In this document: positions 8,579 through 17,929 of the stretch, piece after piece
Layout: each line of letters opens with the position of its first letter
Numbering within the stretch: position 1 is the stretch's first letter
Assembly: GCF_029193885.1 (NCBI RefSeq)
Contig: NZ_JARFVB010000002.1
Span: 248,001-312,000 of the forward strand
DNA from: Flagellimonas yonaguniensis
GTDB lineage: Bacteria; Bacteroidota; Bacteroidia; Flavobacteriales; Flavobacteriaceae
Direction: 5' to 3'
DNA: 64,000 nt
Notes under the pieces: generated by a model
Seen by the model: the letters and a program-made list of their open reading frames with translations, nothing else
The model's database searches: none
What the model was told of the DNA's origin: nothing
Made by a program: the position numbers and the translations under genes

Positions 8579-11167
8579 ATGAATGGTTCTTTTGGTGTAA
8601 CATGCAACTGGGCAAAAATAGGATTATTGTTGCTTTTGCTAAGCATTTTGGGTTGCAATACCTTAAAAAAGGTTGGGGAGGATGAATTATTGCTCACCAA
8701 AAACACCATTTTGATCAATGACGAAAAGGTTACCGATAGCGAAGTAAAAGGCCTAATATCCCAAAAACCCAACAGCAGTGTTCTGGGTTATCCTCTAAAA
8801 CTGAACCTTTATAATCTTGCCAAAGAAAATCCCGATTCATCTTTCCAAGATTGGCTGCACAAAAAAGAAAAAAGGGAAAAACGATTGAACAACTTACTGT
8901 CGCAGAAGCAGGTCAATAGGCTAAGTGAATCATTCCTTATAAAAGGATACAGCGAATTTCTGAAAAGAATCGGGGAACCTCCTGTAATCATCGATACTTC
9001 GGAAACCAATAAATCCCTTAGCAAACTGAAATCCTATTATAACACCAAGGGATACTTCAACAATACCGGAGCATATGAAATTGTGAACGGCAAAAGAAAG
9101 AAAAGGGCACAAATCGAGTACAATATTACCTTAAACTCGCCCTACATCGTGGATACCATCCAAAAGAACATCACATCCCCGGAGTTGGACTCCATTTACG
9201 ACCAAGCCAACAGGCAAAGCTTTGTAAAGCAAGGCGAACAATTTGACTTGGAGAAATTTACCATGGAGCGGGAGCGCCTTACAACCCTGTTCAGGAACTC
9301 GGGGGTTTATAATTTTCAGGAAAGCTCCATCAACTATACCATTCTCAGGGATACGACCATCGCATCGGACGATCAATTGATGGATGTACAACTGAACATC
9401 AAAAAATTCCGAAGCACGAATGATAGTACGGATACCAACATGCCCTACAAAGTGGCCCGACATAAGCAAATCAACATTTATGCAGATTATGACATTAATG
9501 GAGCCACGGACACTTTGAAAAGCGTGCAGCACGAAAATTACAATATTTACTACAGCGGCAAACTCAGGTATAGGCCCAAGGCACTTACCGATGCCATTTT
9601 CTTTGAGAAAGACAGCATATACCGTGATTTGGATAGGATTCGAACCTATAGGCAAATCACCAACCTCAATACCTTTAAATACCCCAACATTGATTTTGTG
9701 CCCGATTCCACACAAACAAAACTGGAGACAAACATTTATTTGGCCGCAAAACCCAAATATTCGCTGAACTTGAATTTCGATGTTACCCACTCCAATATCC
9801 AACAAGTAGGCACAGCCTTTAGTGCCTCTGTCATTACACGGAATGTTTTTGGAGGAGCCGAAACATTGAATGTTTCGGCCAGGGGGTCCATTGGTCTCTT
9901 GAGCGATGCGTCACTATCGGATGAAACATTCACTTCCGAGCTCGGTGGGGACATCAACATCACATTCCCTCGGATTTGGTTACCATTCAGCACGGAACGC
10001 ATCATACCTTATTATATGCTTCCCCAAAGCCGATTGTCCGTAGGTACCAACTTCCAGCGGAACATTGGATTGGATAAACAGTCGCTGAACTCCATTTTAT
10101 CCTATAATTGGTCTCCCACAACAAGGCTCAAGAACAATATTGAACTGTTGAACGTCGAATTTGTACGCAATGTAAACACCAACAATTTCTACAATGTGTA
10201 CCGAAACACTTTTTCCAACTTGGATGAAATTGCGGATGATTTTCAGGATGATCCCGAATATTCCTCCTATTTTGAGCCTATTCAAGAGGAAGGGGAAGAC
10301 CCTAGATTGAGCATCCCCACAGGAGCAAATAATTTCGTTCGAAATGTTTTGAATGATTCAATTCCCGTGAGTCCGGAAGATAAGGAATTGGTGAACAGCA
10401 TTGAAGAAAGACGTATAAGGTTAACGGAGAACAACCTCATTTTCGCCACCAATTTTACCCATACCAAAAACAGCAAGTCAGGGATAAACGACCTTGATTT
10501 TTATCAATACCGTATAAAACTGGAAAGTGCCGGGGGCATGCTCTCCCTACTGACCAATGTGATACCTTTCAACAAAAACCCCAACGGACAAAATCTGGTC
10601 TTCAGCGTTCCATATTCGCAATATGTAAAAACAGAGTTCGACTATATCCGTCATTGGAGCATAGGCGGCGGACAGGTAATTGCATTTCGAAGCTTCTCCG
10701 GATTGGCCATTCCCTATGGAAACTCCGACAACGTTCCTTTTGTTCGCAGTTATTTTGCAGGAGGGTCCAACGATAATCGTGCCTGGAACGCCTACGAACT
10801 AGGGCCGGGAAGTACGGACAACATCAATGATTTTAACGAAGCCAACCTAAAGCTTGCTATGAATCTCGAATACCGATTCCCAATAGCTGGGGATGTAAAA
10901 GGTGCTCTATTTGCCGATGCCGGCAACATCTGGAACGTATTCGATAATGAGACAAATCCGGAGGCCGTATTCAGTGGTTTTTCCTCACTGGGCGACATAG
11001 CATTGGGCACTGGACTTGGGCTTCGGTACGATTTTACATATTTTGTTTTCAGGTTGGATGTAGGCTTCAAGACCTATAATCCTGCCAAAGTCGGGTCCAA
11101 TCGCTGGTTCGATGGCTACAGCTTCAAACAGGCAGTCTTCAACATAGGTATCAATTATCCCTTCTAG
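8579..11167 (+). CDS. tamL: TamL-type lipoprotein Omp85 (BamA/TamA family outer-membrane protein)
   Basis: Member of the Omp85 outer-membrane assembly superfamily. The ATG at 8579 gives a short N terminus, a hydrophobic segment and a lipobox ending LSILGC (about residues 18-23), so the barrel protein is predicted to be lipid-modified. This is the diagnostic feature of TamL, the Bacteroidota counterpart of TamA. POTRA-like segments follow, then a C-terminal 16-strand-type barrel with the Omp85 motif region (RSYFAGGSNDNRAWNAYELG) and a terminal FNIGINYPF strand. At about 862 residues it is in the expected range. The partner TamB is not in this window. The in-frame start 42 bp upstream would remove the signal peptide from the N terminus and is less likely. 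Confidence 0.85.
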   Translation: MNGSFGVTCNWAKIGLLLLLLSILGCNTLKKVGEDELLLTKNTILINDEKVTDSEVKGLISQKPNSSVLGYPLKLNLYNLAKENPDSSFQDWLHKKEKREKRLNNLLSQKQVNRLSESFLIKGYSEFLKRIGEPPVIIDTSETNKSLSKLKSYYNTKGYFNNTGAYEIVNGKRKKRAQIEYNITLNSPYIVDTIQKNITSPELDSIYDQANRQSFVKQGEQFDLEKFTMERERLTTLFRNSGVYNFQESSINYTILRDTTIASDDQLMDVQLNIKKFRSTNDSTDTNMPYKVARHKQINIYADYDINGATDTLKSVQHENYNIYYSGKLRYRPKALTDAIFFEKDSIYRDLDRIRTYRQITNLNTFKYPNIDFVPDSTQTKLETNIYLAAKPKYSLNLNFDVTHSNIQQVGTAFSASVITRNVFGGAETLNVSARGSIGLLSDASLSDETFTSELGGDINITFPRIWLPFSTERIIPYYMLPQSRLSVGTNFQRNIGLDKQSLNSILSYNWSPTTRLKNNIELLNVEFVRNVNTNNFYNVYRNTFSNLDEIADDFQDDPEYSSYFEPIQEEGEDPRLSIPTGANNFVRNVLNDSIPVSPEDKELVNSIEERRIRLTENNLIFATNFTHTKNSKSGINDLDFYQYRIKLESAGGMLSLLTNVIPFNKNPNGQNLVFSVPYSQYVKTEFDYIRHWSIGGGQVIAFRSFSGLAIPYGNSDNVPFVRSYFAGGSNDNRAWNAYELGPGSTDNINDFNEANLKLAMNLEYRFPIAGDVKGALFADAGNIWNVFDNETNPEAVFSGFSSLGDIALGTGLGLRYDFTYFVFRLDVGFKTYNPAKVGSNRWFDGYSFKQAVFNIGINYPF

Positions 11168-11181
11168 AGCAAATATTTTAT

Positions 11182-11189
11182 TACTTTTG
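11182..11189 (+). promoter_or_regulatory. -7 element before fbaA
   Basis: TACTTTTG matches TAnnTTTG 30 bp before the fbaA ATG. No convincing -33 TTG lies at the right distance, so confidence is modest. Confidence 0.35.
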
Positions 11190-11219
11190 TCTCCTATTTA
11201 ATTTGAAACCAATATAACT

Positions 11220-12287
11220 ATGTCCCACAATATCAAGCCCGGGGTTGCTACCGGTGATGAAGTACAAACAATCTTCAACCACGCAAAAGAAAACGGATAT
11301 GCACTTCCGGCCGTGAACGTAATTGGCTCGGACAGTATCAACGCCGTAATGGAAACCGCTGCCACATTGAATTCTCCCGTAATCATTCAATTCTCCAATG
11401 GAGGAGCACAGTTCAACGCAGGTAAAGGACTTTCCAATGAAAATCAAAAAGCTGCCATCTTGGGAGCAGTTGCCGGCGCAAAACATGTCCATCAATTGGC
11501 CGAAGCTTACGGAGCAACCGTAATCCTTCACACAGACCACTGTGCCAAAAAATTATTGCCTTGGATCGACGGGCTATTGGACGCTAGTGAAAAGCATTAT
11601 AAAGAAACTGGCAAATCATTGTTCAGTTCGCACATGATCGACCTTTCCGAAGAGCCGATCGAGGAAAACATTGAAATCTGCAAAGGGTACTTGGAGCGCA
11701 TGAGCAAAATGGACATGACTTTGGAGATTGAATTGGGAATCACCGGAGGTGAAGAAGATGGTGTTGACAACACCGATGTTGACGATTCCAAATTGTACAC
11801 CCAGCCCGAAGAAGTGGCCTTCGCTTACGAAGAACTTTCAAAAGTTAGTCCAAAATTTACCATCGCAGCTGCATTTGGTAACGTTCACGGGGTATACAAA
11901 CCAGGTAACGTAAAATTGACTCCAAAAATCCTTAAGAACTCCCAAGAGTTCATTACCGAGAAATATGGTGTGGAGCACAATCATATCGATTTTGTATTTC
12001 ACGGAGGTTCCGGTTCCACTTTGGAAGAGATTAGGGAAGCCATTGGTTACGGTGTCATCAAAATGAACATCGACACCGATTTGCAGTATGCATTCTTGGA
12101 AGGTGTACGGGATTATATCCAAGGTAAAGCGGATTATTTGCAGACACAAATTGGCAATCCTGATGGGGATGACCAACCCAACAAAAAATTCTACGATCCA
12201 CGTGTTTGGCTTCGCGAAGGCGAAAAAACTTTCATCGCCCGTTTGAAAAAAGCCTTCGAAGACCTGAACAACGTAAACACTTTGTAA
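11220..12287 (+). CDS. fbaA: class II fructose-bisphosphate aldolase
   Basis: Zinc-dependent aldolase that splits fructose 1,6-bisphosphate into dihydroxyacetone phosphate and glyceraldehyde 3-phosphate (glycolysis and gluconeogenesis). At 355 residues it is the long E. coli FbaA-like form. The zinc motif HTDHC is near residue 104, and later metal/phosphate motifs include NVHGVYKPG, FHGGSGST and KMNIDTD. The TamL gene ends 52 bp upstream. accD starts 28 bp downstream and may share the transcript, although the two enzymes act in different pathways. Confidence 0.96.
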   Translation: MSHNIKPGVATGDEVQTIFNHAKENGYALPAVNVIGSDSINAVMETAATLNSPVIIQFSNGGAQFNAGKGLSNENQKAAILGAVAGAKHVHQLAEAYGATVILHTDHCAKKLLPWIDGLLDASEKHYKETGKSLFSSHMIDLSEEPIEENIEICKGYLERMSKMDMTLEIELGITGGEEDGVDNTDVDDSKLYTQPEEVAFAYEELSKVSPKFTIAAAFGNVHGVYKPGNVKLTPKILKNSQEFITEKYGVEHNHIDFVFHGGSGSTLEEIREAIGYGVIKMNIDTDLQYAFLEGVRDYIQGKADYLQTQIGNPDGDDQPNKKFYDPRVWLREGEKTFIARLKKAFEDLNNVNTL

Positions 12288-12315
12288 GCCTTTAGTCTAA
12301 CTAAATATTGATTGC

Positions 12316-13176
12316 ATGTCGTCTTGGTTTAAAAGAAAGGAAAAAGGAATACAGACAGCTACCGAGGAGAAAAAAGACACCCCCAAGGGGCTATGGTACA
12401 AATCCCCGACCGGTAAGATTGTCGAAGCCGAGGATTTGGCCAAAAACTTCTATGTAAGTCCAGAAGATGATTATCACGTACGCATAGGCAGTAAAGAATA
12501 TTTTGAAATCCTTTTTGATGACAACAAGTTCCGCGAACTTGACACAAAAATGACATCCAAGGACCCTTTGAAGTTCGAGGATACCAAAAAATATTCCGAC
12601 CGTCTAAAAGCAGCCCAGAAAAAAACAGGGCTAAAAGATGCCGTGAGAACCGCAGTTGGCAAATCACAAGGAAAGGACATTGTTGTGGCCTGTATGGATT
12701 TTGCCTTCATTGGAGGCTCGATGGGAAGCGTGGTAGGCGAAAAAATATCGCGTGCCATTGATGTGGCCAAAAGAAAGAAGGTCCCATTTGTCATGATCTC
12801 CAAGTCAGGAGGTGCACGTATGATGGAAGCCGCCCTATCCTTGATGCAGTTGGCCAAAACATCCGCTAAATTAGCGCAGTTGGCCGAAGCAAAAATACCA
12901 TACATTTCATTATGTACGGACCCAACCACAGGAGGCACCACCGCTTCGTACGCTATGTTGGGGGACATCAACATTGCCGAACCCGGTGCGCTGATTGGTT
13001 TTGCCGGACCAAGGGTTGTAAAGGATACGACAGGGAAAGACCTTCCCGATGGTTTCCAAACATCTGAGTTTTTAAAAGAACACGGCTTTTTGGACTTCAT
13101 AACCCATCGCAGGGACTTGAAGAAAAAAATCAATCTATATATAGATTTGATTACCAATCAACCTGTAAGAAATTAA
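12316..13176 (+). CDS. accD: acetyl-CoA carboxylase carboxyltransferase beta subunit, zinc-ribbon cysteines absent
   Basis: Beta subunit of the carboxyltransferase that transfers CO2 from carboxybiotin to acetyl-CoA, the first step of fatty acid synthesis. The crotonase-fold core is intact: [48 protein letters not shown], and IGFAGPRV. The N-terminal zinc ribbon of most AccD proteins (two C-x2-C pairs) is replaced by S30-P-T-G33 and S48-P-E-D51, so no zinc can be held there. Otherwise alignment continues through this region. A strong terminator follows. Product 286 residues. Confidence 0.95.
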   Translation: MSSWFKRKEKGIQTATEEKKDTPKGLWYKSPTGKIVEAEDLAKNFYVSPEDDYHVRIGSKEYFEILFDDNKFRELDTKMTSKDPLKFEDTKKYSDRLKAAQKKTGLKDAVRTAVGKSQGKDIVVACMDFAFIGGSMGSVVGEKISRAIDVAKRKKVPFVMISKSGGARMMEAALSLMQLAKTSAKLAQLAEAKIPYISLCTDPTTGGTTASYAMLGDINIAEPGALIGFAGPRVVKDTTGKDLPDGFQTSEFLKEHGFLDFITHRRDLKKKINLYIDLITNQPVRN

Positions 13177-13203
13177 AAAAAGCCCCGAATTCGGGGCTTT
13201 TTT
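13175..13203 (+). terminator. intrinsic terminator of fbaA-accD
   Basis: Perfect palindrome AGCCCCGAATTCGGGGCT (13181-13198), flanked by A-run and T-run, so it could work in both directions. It begins at the accD stop codon. Confidence 0.9.
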
Positions 13204-13280
13204 GTTGAGTAAGAAAATTACACATCGCACCAGCATCCAAAGTTTATTTCCAATAAGTCTTTTGGTTTCAAATAAAAAAC

Positions 13281-13288
13281 TATCTTTG
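13281..13288 (+). promoter_or_regulatory. -7 element of the rpsO promoter
   Basis: TATCTTTG matches the -7 consensus; TTTG at 13261-13264 lies 16 bp upstream. The leader to the ATG would be about 45-50 nt, long enough for S15 autoregulation, though no specific pseudoknot was worked out. Confidence 0.5.
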
Positions 13289-13340
13289 CACGCTGATTGA
13301 AGGACAATCAATACATAAAAATCATTTAAATAATATTGGA

Positions 13341-13610
13341 ATGTATTTAACAAAAGAAGTTAAAGCCGAGATTTTCAAGAAACACGGCGGCTCTGAGAGC
13401 AACACCGGTTCTACGGAAGGACAAATTGCCTTGTTCACGCACCGTATCAACCACTTGACAGGACACCTTAAAAAGAACCACAAAGATTACAACACTGAGC
13501 GTTCTTTGGTGGCATTGGTAGGTAAAAGACGTAGTCTTTTGGATTACCTAAAGAAAAAAGATATTGCAAAATACCGTACCTTAATCAAGGAACTAGGTAT
13601 CAGAAAATAA
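13341..13610 (+). CDS. rpsO: 30S ribosomal protein S15
   Basis: S15 binds the central domain of 16S rRNA and starts platform assembly. The 89-residue length and the sequence (ESNTGSTEGQIALFTHRINH, LVGKRRSLLDYLKKKD) are canonical. As in many bacteria, pnp follows on the same strand, but here a hairpin terminator and a 218-bp gap with several stem-loops separate them. Confidence 0.98.
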   Translation: MYLTKEVKAEIFKKHGGSESNTGSTEGQIALFTHRINHLTGHLKKNHKDYNTERSLVALVGKRRSLLDYLKKKDIAKYRTLIKELGIRK

Positions 13611-13616
13611 AAACAT

Positions 13617-13644
13617 AAGGGGAGGCATTGGCTTCCCCTTTGTT
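13617..13644 (+). terminator. terminator or attenuator after rpsO
   Basis: Stem AAGGGGAG (13617-13624) with TTCCCCTT (13633-13640, one G-U pair), loop GCATTGGC, then TGTTTT. The T-run is imperfect, so some read-through into pnp is possible. Confidence 0.6.
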
Positions 13645-13726
13645 TTGGTTGAACGTGTTTCAACAAAAAGTCCCGGCATAAACTGGGCAAACACAAAAAG
13701 CTACAAAATAGTTTTTCATTGGTCAA

Positions 13727-13816
13727 GTGCCCCAGGGCACACACAACAACAACACAACCCGACCGCCCGGATGGCGGTAGACCAAATGTTTAACGACCCG
13801 ACCAATAGGGTTGGGT
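13727..13816 (+). promoter_or_regulatory. structured leader of pnp
   Basis: Three potential hairpins precede pnp: GTGCC/GGCAC (13727-13740), ACCGCC/GGCGGT (13762-13778) and ACCCGACC/GGTTGGGT (13796-13816). ACCCGACC also occurs at 13757-13764, so the distal arm GGTTGGGT could pair with either copy, giving alternative folds next to the start codon. Autoregulation of pnp through leader RNA structure is known in E. coli; that this leader does the same is inference. Confidence 0.4.
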
Positions 13817-13828
13817 AAGATTAATTTT

Positions 13829-16063
13829 ATGATTCCAAAGACATTCAAAGAGGTCATAGACCTTGGTGACGGTAGAGAGATTTCTATCGAAACCGGAAAA
13901 CTGGCAAAACAGGCCCATGGCTCTGTTGTTGTCCAATCTGGCAAGTGTATGCTATTGTGTACAGTTGTCTCAAATTACAAAGCTGCAGATGTGGACTTTT
14001 TGCCACTTACTGTGGATTATCGCGAAAAATTTGCTGCTGCTGGACGTTATCCAGGTGGTTTCTTTAAGAGAGAGGCAAGACCAAGCGATGGCGAAGTATT
14101 GACCATGCGTTTGGTGGACAGGGTGTTGAGACCTTTGTTCCCTAAAGATTATCATTCCGAAACACAGGTAATGATTCAGTTGATGTCGCATGACGAAGAT
14201 GTTATGCCTGATGCTATGGCCGGATTGGCTGCTTCGGCTGCCATTCAACTTTCGGATTTTCCATTCGAATGTGCTATTTCCGAAGTTCGTGTAGGTAGGG
14301 TAAACGGTGAGTTCATCATCAACCCAACAAGGGAACAATTGAAAGAGTCCGACATTGATATGATGATCGGTGCCTCAGCAGATTCTGTAATGATGGTAGA
14401 AGGTGAAATGGACGAGATTTCCGAAGAGGAAATGGTAGAAGCCATCAAATTTGCCCACGAAGCCATTAAAGTACAATGTGCTGCACAGGAAAAATTGGCC
14501 GAAGCTTTCGGTAAAAAAGAAGTTCGTGAGTACGAACCTGAAGCTGAGGATGAAGATCTTCAGAAAAAAGTACACGACATGGCCTACGATAAGGTATATG
14601 AAGTGGCCAAAGCAGGTTCATCCAAAAAAGAACGCAGCGAGGCATTTGCTGCTATCAAAGAAGAAATCAAGGAGTCCTTCTCCGAAGAGGAATTGGAAGA
14701 AATAGGCGACTTGGTTTCCAAATACTACCACAAAGCTGAAAAAGAAGCAGTTAGAAACCTTACTTTGGAAGAAGGGCTTCGTTTAGACGGTCGTAAAACA
14801 ACAGATGTTAGACCTATCTGGTGTGAAACTGATTATTTACCATCTGTACACGGTTCAGCCATATTTACTCGTGGTGAAACGCAAGCTTTGGCAACCGTAA
14901 CTTTAGGTACCTCTAGAGAAGCAAACCAAATAGACATGCCATCTTACGAAGGTGAGGAAACATTCTATTTGCACTACAACTTCCCTCCTTTCTCAACTGG
15001 TGAAGCACGACCAATCCGTGGTACTTCCCGTAGAGAGGTAGGACACGGTAACTTGGCACAACGTGCCCTTAAAGGGATGATTCCTGAGGATTGTCCATAT
15101 ACCGTGCGTGTCGTATCCGAAGTATTGGAGTCCAATGGTTCTTCTTCCATGGCTACCGTATGTTCTGGTACCATGGCATTGATGGATGCCGGTGTTCAAT
15201 TGAAAAAACCTGTGTCTGGTATCGCAATGGGATTGATCACCGATACGGAAACCGGAAAATATGCCGTTCTTTCCGACATCTTGGGTGATGAAGACCACTT
15301 GGGAGATATGGACTTTAAAGTTACCGGTACAGCAGATGGTATCACAGCTTGCCAAATGGATATTAAGGTAAAAGGTCTTTCGTATGAGATCTTGGTAAAA
15401 GCTTTAATGCAGGCCAAAGACGGTAGAATGCACATTTTGGGCAAACTTACCGACACGATTGCCGAGCCAAGAGAAGAAGTTAAATCTTATGCTCCAAAAA
15501 TTGTGACCAGAATTATTCCTGGCGAATATATTGGCGCACTTATTGGAAAAGGTGGTGAAGTGATTCAAGAGCTCCAGAAAACAACCAACACTACGATTGT
15601 TATCAACGAGGATCCTGAAACCGAAGAAGGTATCGTGGAAATTCTTGGTACAGATCAGGATGGTATCGATGCCGTATTGGCCAAAATCGATGCTTTGATG
15701 TTCAAGCCTGAGGTTGGAAGTGTTTACGAAGTGAAAGTAATCAAGATGCTTGACTTTGGAGCCGTAGTGGAATACACCGAGGCACCCGGTAATGAAGTAT
15801 TGCTTCATGTATCCGAATTGGCATGGGAACGCACCGAAAATGTTTCCGATGTAGTGAATATGGGAGATGTTTTTGATGTAAAGTACTTTGGTCTTGACCC
15901 AAGAACCAAAAAGGAAAAAGTATCAAGAAAAGCCTTGTTGCCAAAACCTGAAGGTTACAAAGAACGTCCTCCTAGAAATGATAGAGGCGGTGACCGTGGT
16001 GATCGCAGAGGTGGTGGCGACCGTAGAGGGGGCAACCGAGACAGAAAGCCAAGAAGGGATTAG
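13829..16063 (+). CDS. pnp: polyribonucleotide nucleotidyltransferase (PNPase)
   Basis: Phosphorolytic 3'-5' exoribonuclease of the RNA degradosome. Domains in order: RNase PH 1 (about 10-225), alpha-helical linker, RNase PH 2 (about 320-545, with [20 protein letters not shown]), KH (around 560-615, [16 protein letters not shown]) and S1 (around 625-695). The C-terminal tail is rich in Arg-Gly-Gly/Asp repeats (for example [17 protein letters not shown]), a likely extra RNA-binding segment. I use the ATG at 13829 ([15 protein letters not shown]); the in-frame TTG 18 bp upstream lies inside the leader hairpin. Product 744 residues. Confidence 0.97.
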   Translation: MIPKTFKEVIDLGDGREISIETGKLAKQAHGSVVVQSGKCMLLCTVVSNYKAADVDFLPLTVDYREKFAAAGRYPGGFFKREARPSDGEVLTMRLVDRVLRPLFPKDYHSETQVMIQLMSHDEDVMPDAMAGLAASAAIQLSDFPFECAISEVRVGRVNGEFIINPTREQLKESDIDMMIGASADSVMMVEGEMDEISEEEMVEAIKFAHEAIKVQCAAQEKLAEAFGKKEVREYEPEAEDEDLQKKVHDMAYDKVYEVAKAGSSKKERSEAFAAIKEEIKESFSEEELEEIGDLVSKYYHKAEKEAVRNLTLEEGLRLDGRKTTDVRPIWCETDYLPSVHGSAIFTRGETQALATVTLGTSREANQIDMPSYEGEETFYLHYNFPPFSTGEARPIRGTSRREVGHGNLAQRALKGMIPEDCPYTVRVVSEVLESNGSSSMATVCSGTMALMDAGVQLKKPVSGIAMGLITDTETGKYAVLSDILGDEDHLGDMDFKVTGTADGITACQMDIKVKGLSYEILVKALMQAKDGRMHILGKLTDTIAEPREEVKSYAPKIVTRIIPGEYIGALIGKGGEVIQELQKTTNTTIVINEDPETEEGIVEILGTDQDGIDAVLAKIDALMFKPEVGSVYEVKVIKMLDFGAVVEYTEAPGNEVLLHVSELAWERTENVSDVVNMGDVFDVKYFGLDPRTKKEKVSRKALLPKPEGYKERPPRNDRGGDRGDRRGGGDRRGGNRDRKPRRD

Positions 16064-16086
16064 TTTCAACACAGTCCCACACTATA

Positions 16087-16124
16087 AAAACAACCCCGGG
16101 AAAACACCTCGGGGTTTTGTTTTT
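16087..16124 (+). terminator. pnp terminator
   Basis: Stem AACCCCG (16092-16098) and CGGGGTT (16110-16116) with an 11-base loop, followed by TTGTTTTT; the flanking A-run extends the stem. Confidence 0.85.
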
Positions 16125-16218
16125 AAAAAAAATGTAACCAAAATGTAACTTTTCGGTTTTTTGAACGTATAACCTAATGAGCTCCGGTTCACAAATTTAA
16201 TTTGAAGGGATTTTTTAG

Positions 16219-17082
16219 ATGAGACAGTTAAAGATTACAAAACAGGTTACCAATAGGGAAACCGCTTCGTTGGACAAGTATTTGCAGGAAATCGGTAAAG
16301 TGGATTTGATTACCGCTGATGAAGAAGTGGAATTGGCACAGCGAATTAAAGCGGGAGACCAAGTAGCCTTGGAAAAATTAACTAAAGCCAACCTTAGGTT
16401 CGTTGTTTCTGTGGCAAAACAGTACCAAAACCAAGGGTTGACACTTCCTGATTTGATCAATGAAGGAAACTTGGGACTTATCAAAGCAGCACAACGTTTT
16501 GATGAAACCCGTGGATTTAAATTTATTTCATACGCTGTTTGGTGGATTCGTCAATCTATTCTTCAAGCTTTGGCAGAGCAATCCCGTATTGTTCGTTTGC
16601 CTTTGAACAAGATCGGCTCCATTAACAAGATCAACAAAACATTTGCTTTCTTGGAGCAAGCACACGAGCGTCCACCATCCGCAGAGGAAATTGCCAAAGA
16701 ATTGGACATGACAGTGGAAGACGTGAAGCAATCCTTGAAAAACTCAGGTCGCCACGTATCCATGGATGCACCTTTAATCGATGGTGAAGATTCCAACCTT
16801 TATGATGTATTGCGCAGTGGTGAATCTCCAAACCCGGACAAGGAACTTTTGCACGATTCCCTTCGTACTGAAATCGAGCGTGCATTGGAAACCCTTACCC
16901 CTCGAGAAGCTGACGTCATCAGGCTTTACTTTGGTTTAGCGGGTCAACATTCCATGACCTTGGAAGAAATCGGTGAAACTTTTGATCTTACCAGAGAAAG
17001 AGTTCGTCAAATCAAGGAAAAAGCAATCCGTAGGTTAAAACATACTTCCAGAAGTAAGATTTTGAAAACATATTTGGGATAA
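16219..17082 (+). CDS. rpoD: primary RNA polymerase sigma factor (RpoD/SigA)
   Basis: Housekeeping sigma factor. At 287 residues it is the short Bacteroidota form without region 1.1. It has region 1.2 ([20 protein letters not shown]), region 2 ([36 protein letters not shown]), region 3 ([15 protein letters not shown]) and region 4 with the -35-binding helix-turn-helix ([20 protein letters not shown]). This is the factor expected to read the TTG/TAnnTTTG promoters listed here. Confidence 0.96.
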   Translation: MRQLKITKQVTNRETASLDKYLQEIGKVDLITADEEVELAQRIKAGDQVALEKLTKANLRFVVSVAKQYQNQGLTLPDLINEGNLGLIKAAQRFDETRGFKFISYAVWWIRQSILQALAEQSRIVRLPLNKIGSINKINKTFAFLEQAHERPPSAEEIAKELDMTVEDVKQSLKNSGRHVSMDAPLIDGEDSNLYDVLRSGESPNPDKELLHDSLRTEIERALETLTPREADVIRLYFGLAGQHSMTLEEIGETFDLTRERVRQIKEKAIRRLKHTSRSKILKTYLG

Positions 17083-17204
17083 AGTGTGAAAAACACTCCA
17101 TAAATTACAGTTAAACTATCCTTAAATTTGATTTTTGGCAGGAAAGTTGTAATTTAGTAAGATATAACAGTTTATCATGACTGTTCGTTTTTTGATTGAT
17201 GAAT

Positions 17205-17233
17205 AAACTCCGGCTGATTACCGGAGTTTTTTT
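17205..17233 (+). terminator. rpoD terminator
   Basis: Perfect 9-bp stem AAACTCCGG (17205-17213) and CCGGAGTTT (17221-17229), loop CTGATTA, and a run of T. Confidence 0.9.
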
Positions 17234-17257
17234 CGTTTAAGGATGGCTGTAATTGGC

Positions 17258-17265
17258 TAACTTTG
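17258..17265 (+). promoter_or_regulatory. -7 element before rpe
   Basis: TAACTTTG, a consensus -7 box, ends four bases before the first possible rpe ATG. If used, the transcript would start at or after that ATG, which bears on which start codon is real. Confidence 0.4.
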
Positions 17266-17269
17266 TACT

Positions 17270-17929
17270 ATGAACAAATCAATGATTGCCCCTTCGCTCT
17301 TGGCATCCGACTTTGCCAATCTTCAACAAGAAATAGAAATGGTGAACCAAAGTGATGCCGATTGGTTTCATTTGGATATCATGGATGGTGTTTTTGTTCC
17401 GAACATTTCCTTTGGAATGCCAGTGATACAAGCTATCGCCAAGCATGCCAAAAAGCCATTGGACACCCACCTTATGATTGTTGACCCGGACAGGTACATT
17501 AAAACTTTCGCCAATTTGGGAGTAGATCATTTAACCGTTCATTACGAAGCATGCCCCCATTTGCACAGAACCCTTCAAGCTATAAAAGCAGAGGGGATGA
17601 AAGCAGGGGTGGCCATCAACCCACATACTTCCATAAAATTATTGGAAGATACCATTCAGGATATTGACATTGTTATCGTGATGAGCGTTAACCCAGGTTT
17701 TGGAGGTCAATCTTTTATCGAGAACACCTATCAAAAAGTTGCCGACCTAAAGGAGCTCATCAATCGAAAAAATGCAAATACATTAATTGAAATTGACGGT
17801 GGCGTAAATGCGGACAATGCCAAAAAATTGATGGATCATGGAGCGGATGTTTTGGTTGCCGGCAGTTTTGTTTTTAAAAGCGACAACCCGACCGAAACCA
17901 TTAAAAAATTAAAAGAAGAGATAGCATAA
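17270..17929 (+). CDS. rpe: ribulose-phosphate 3-epimerase
   Basis: TIM-barrel epimerase of the pentose phosphate pathway that interconverts ribulose 5-phosphate and xylulose 5-phosphate. Motifs: IAPSLLASDFANL, DWFHLDIMDGVFVPNISFG (metal and catalytic Asp), HLMIVDP, VMSVNPGFGGQSF and EIDGGVN. The start is either ATG 17270 (219 residues) or ATG 17282 (MIAPSLLASDF, 215 residues); the promoter position favours the second. The stop overlaps the ypdA start (TAATG). Confidence 0.96.
   Translation: MNKSMIAPSLLASDFANLQQEIEMVNQSDADWFHLDIMDGVFVPNISFGMPVIQAIAKHAKKPLDTHLMIVDPDRYIKTFANLGVDHLTVHYEACPHLHRTLQAIKAEGMKAGVAINPHTSIKLLEDTIQDIDIVIVMSVNPGFGGQSFIENTYQKVADLKELINRKNANTLIEIDGGVNADNAKKLMDHGADVLVAGSFVFKSDNPTETIKKLKEEIA

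Noticed and set aside
12474-13157. 227-codon minus-strand ORF opposite accD
   Set aside because: Shadow of accD with no homology signal; accD is intact and certain.
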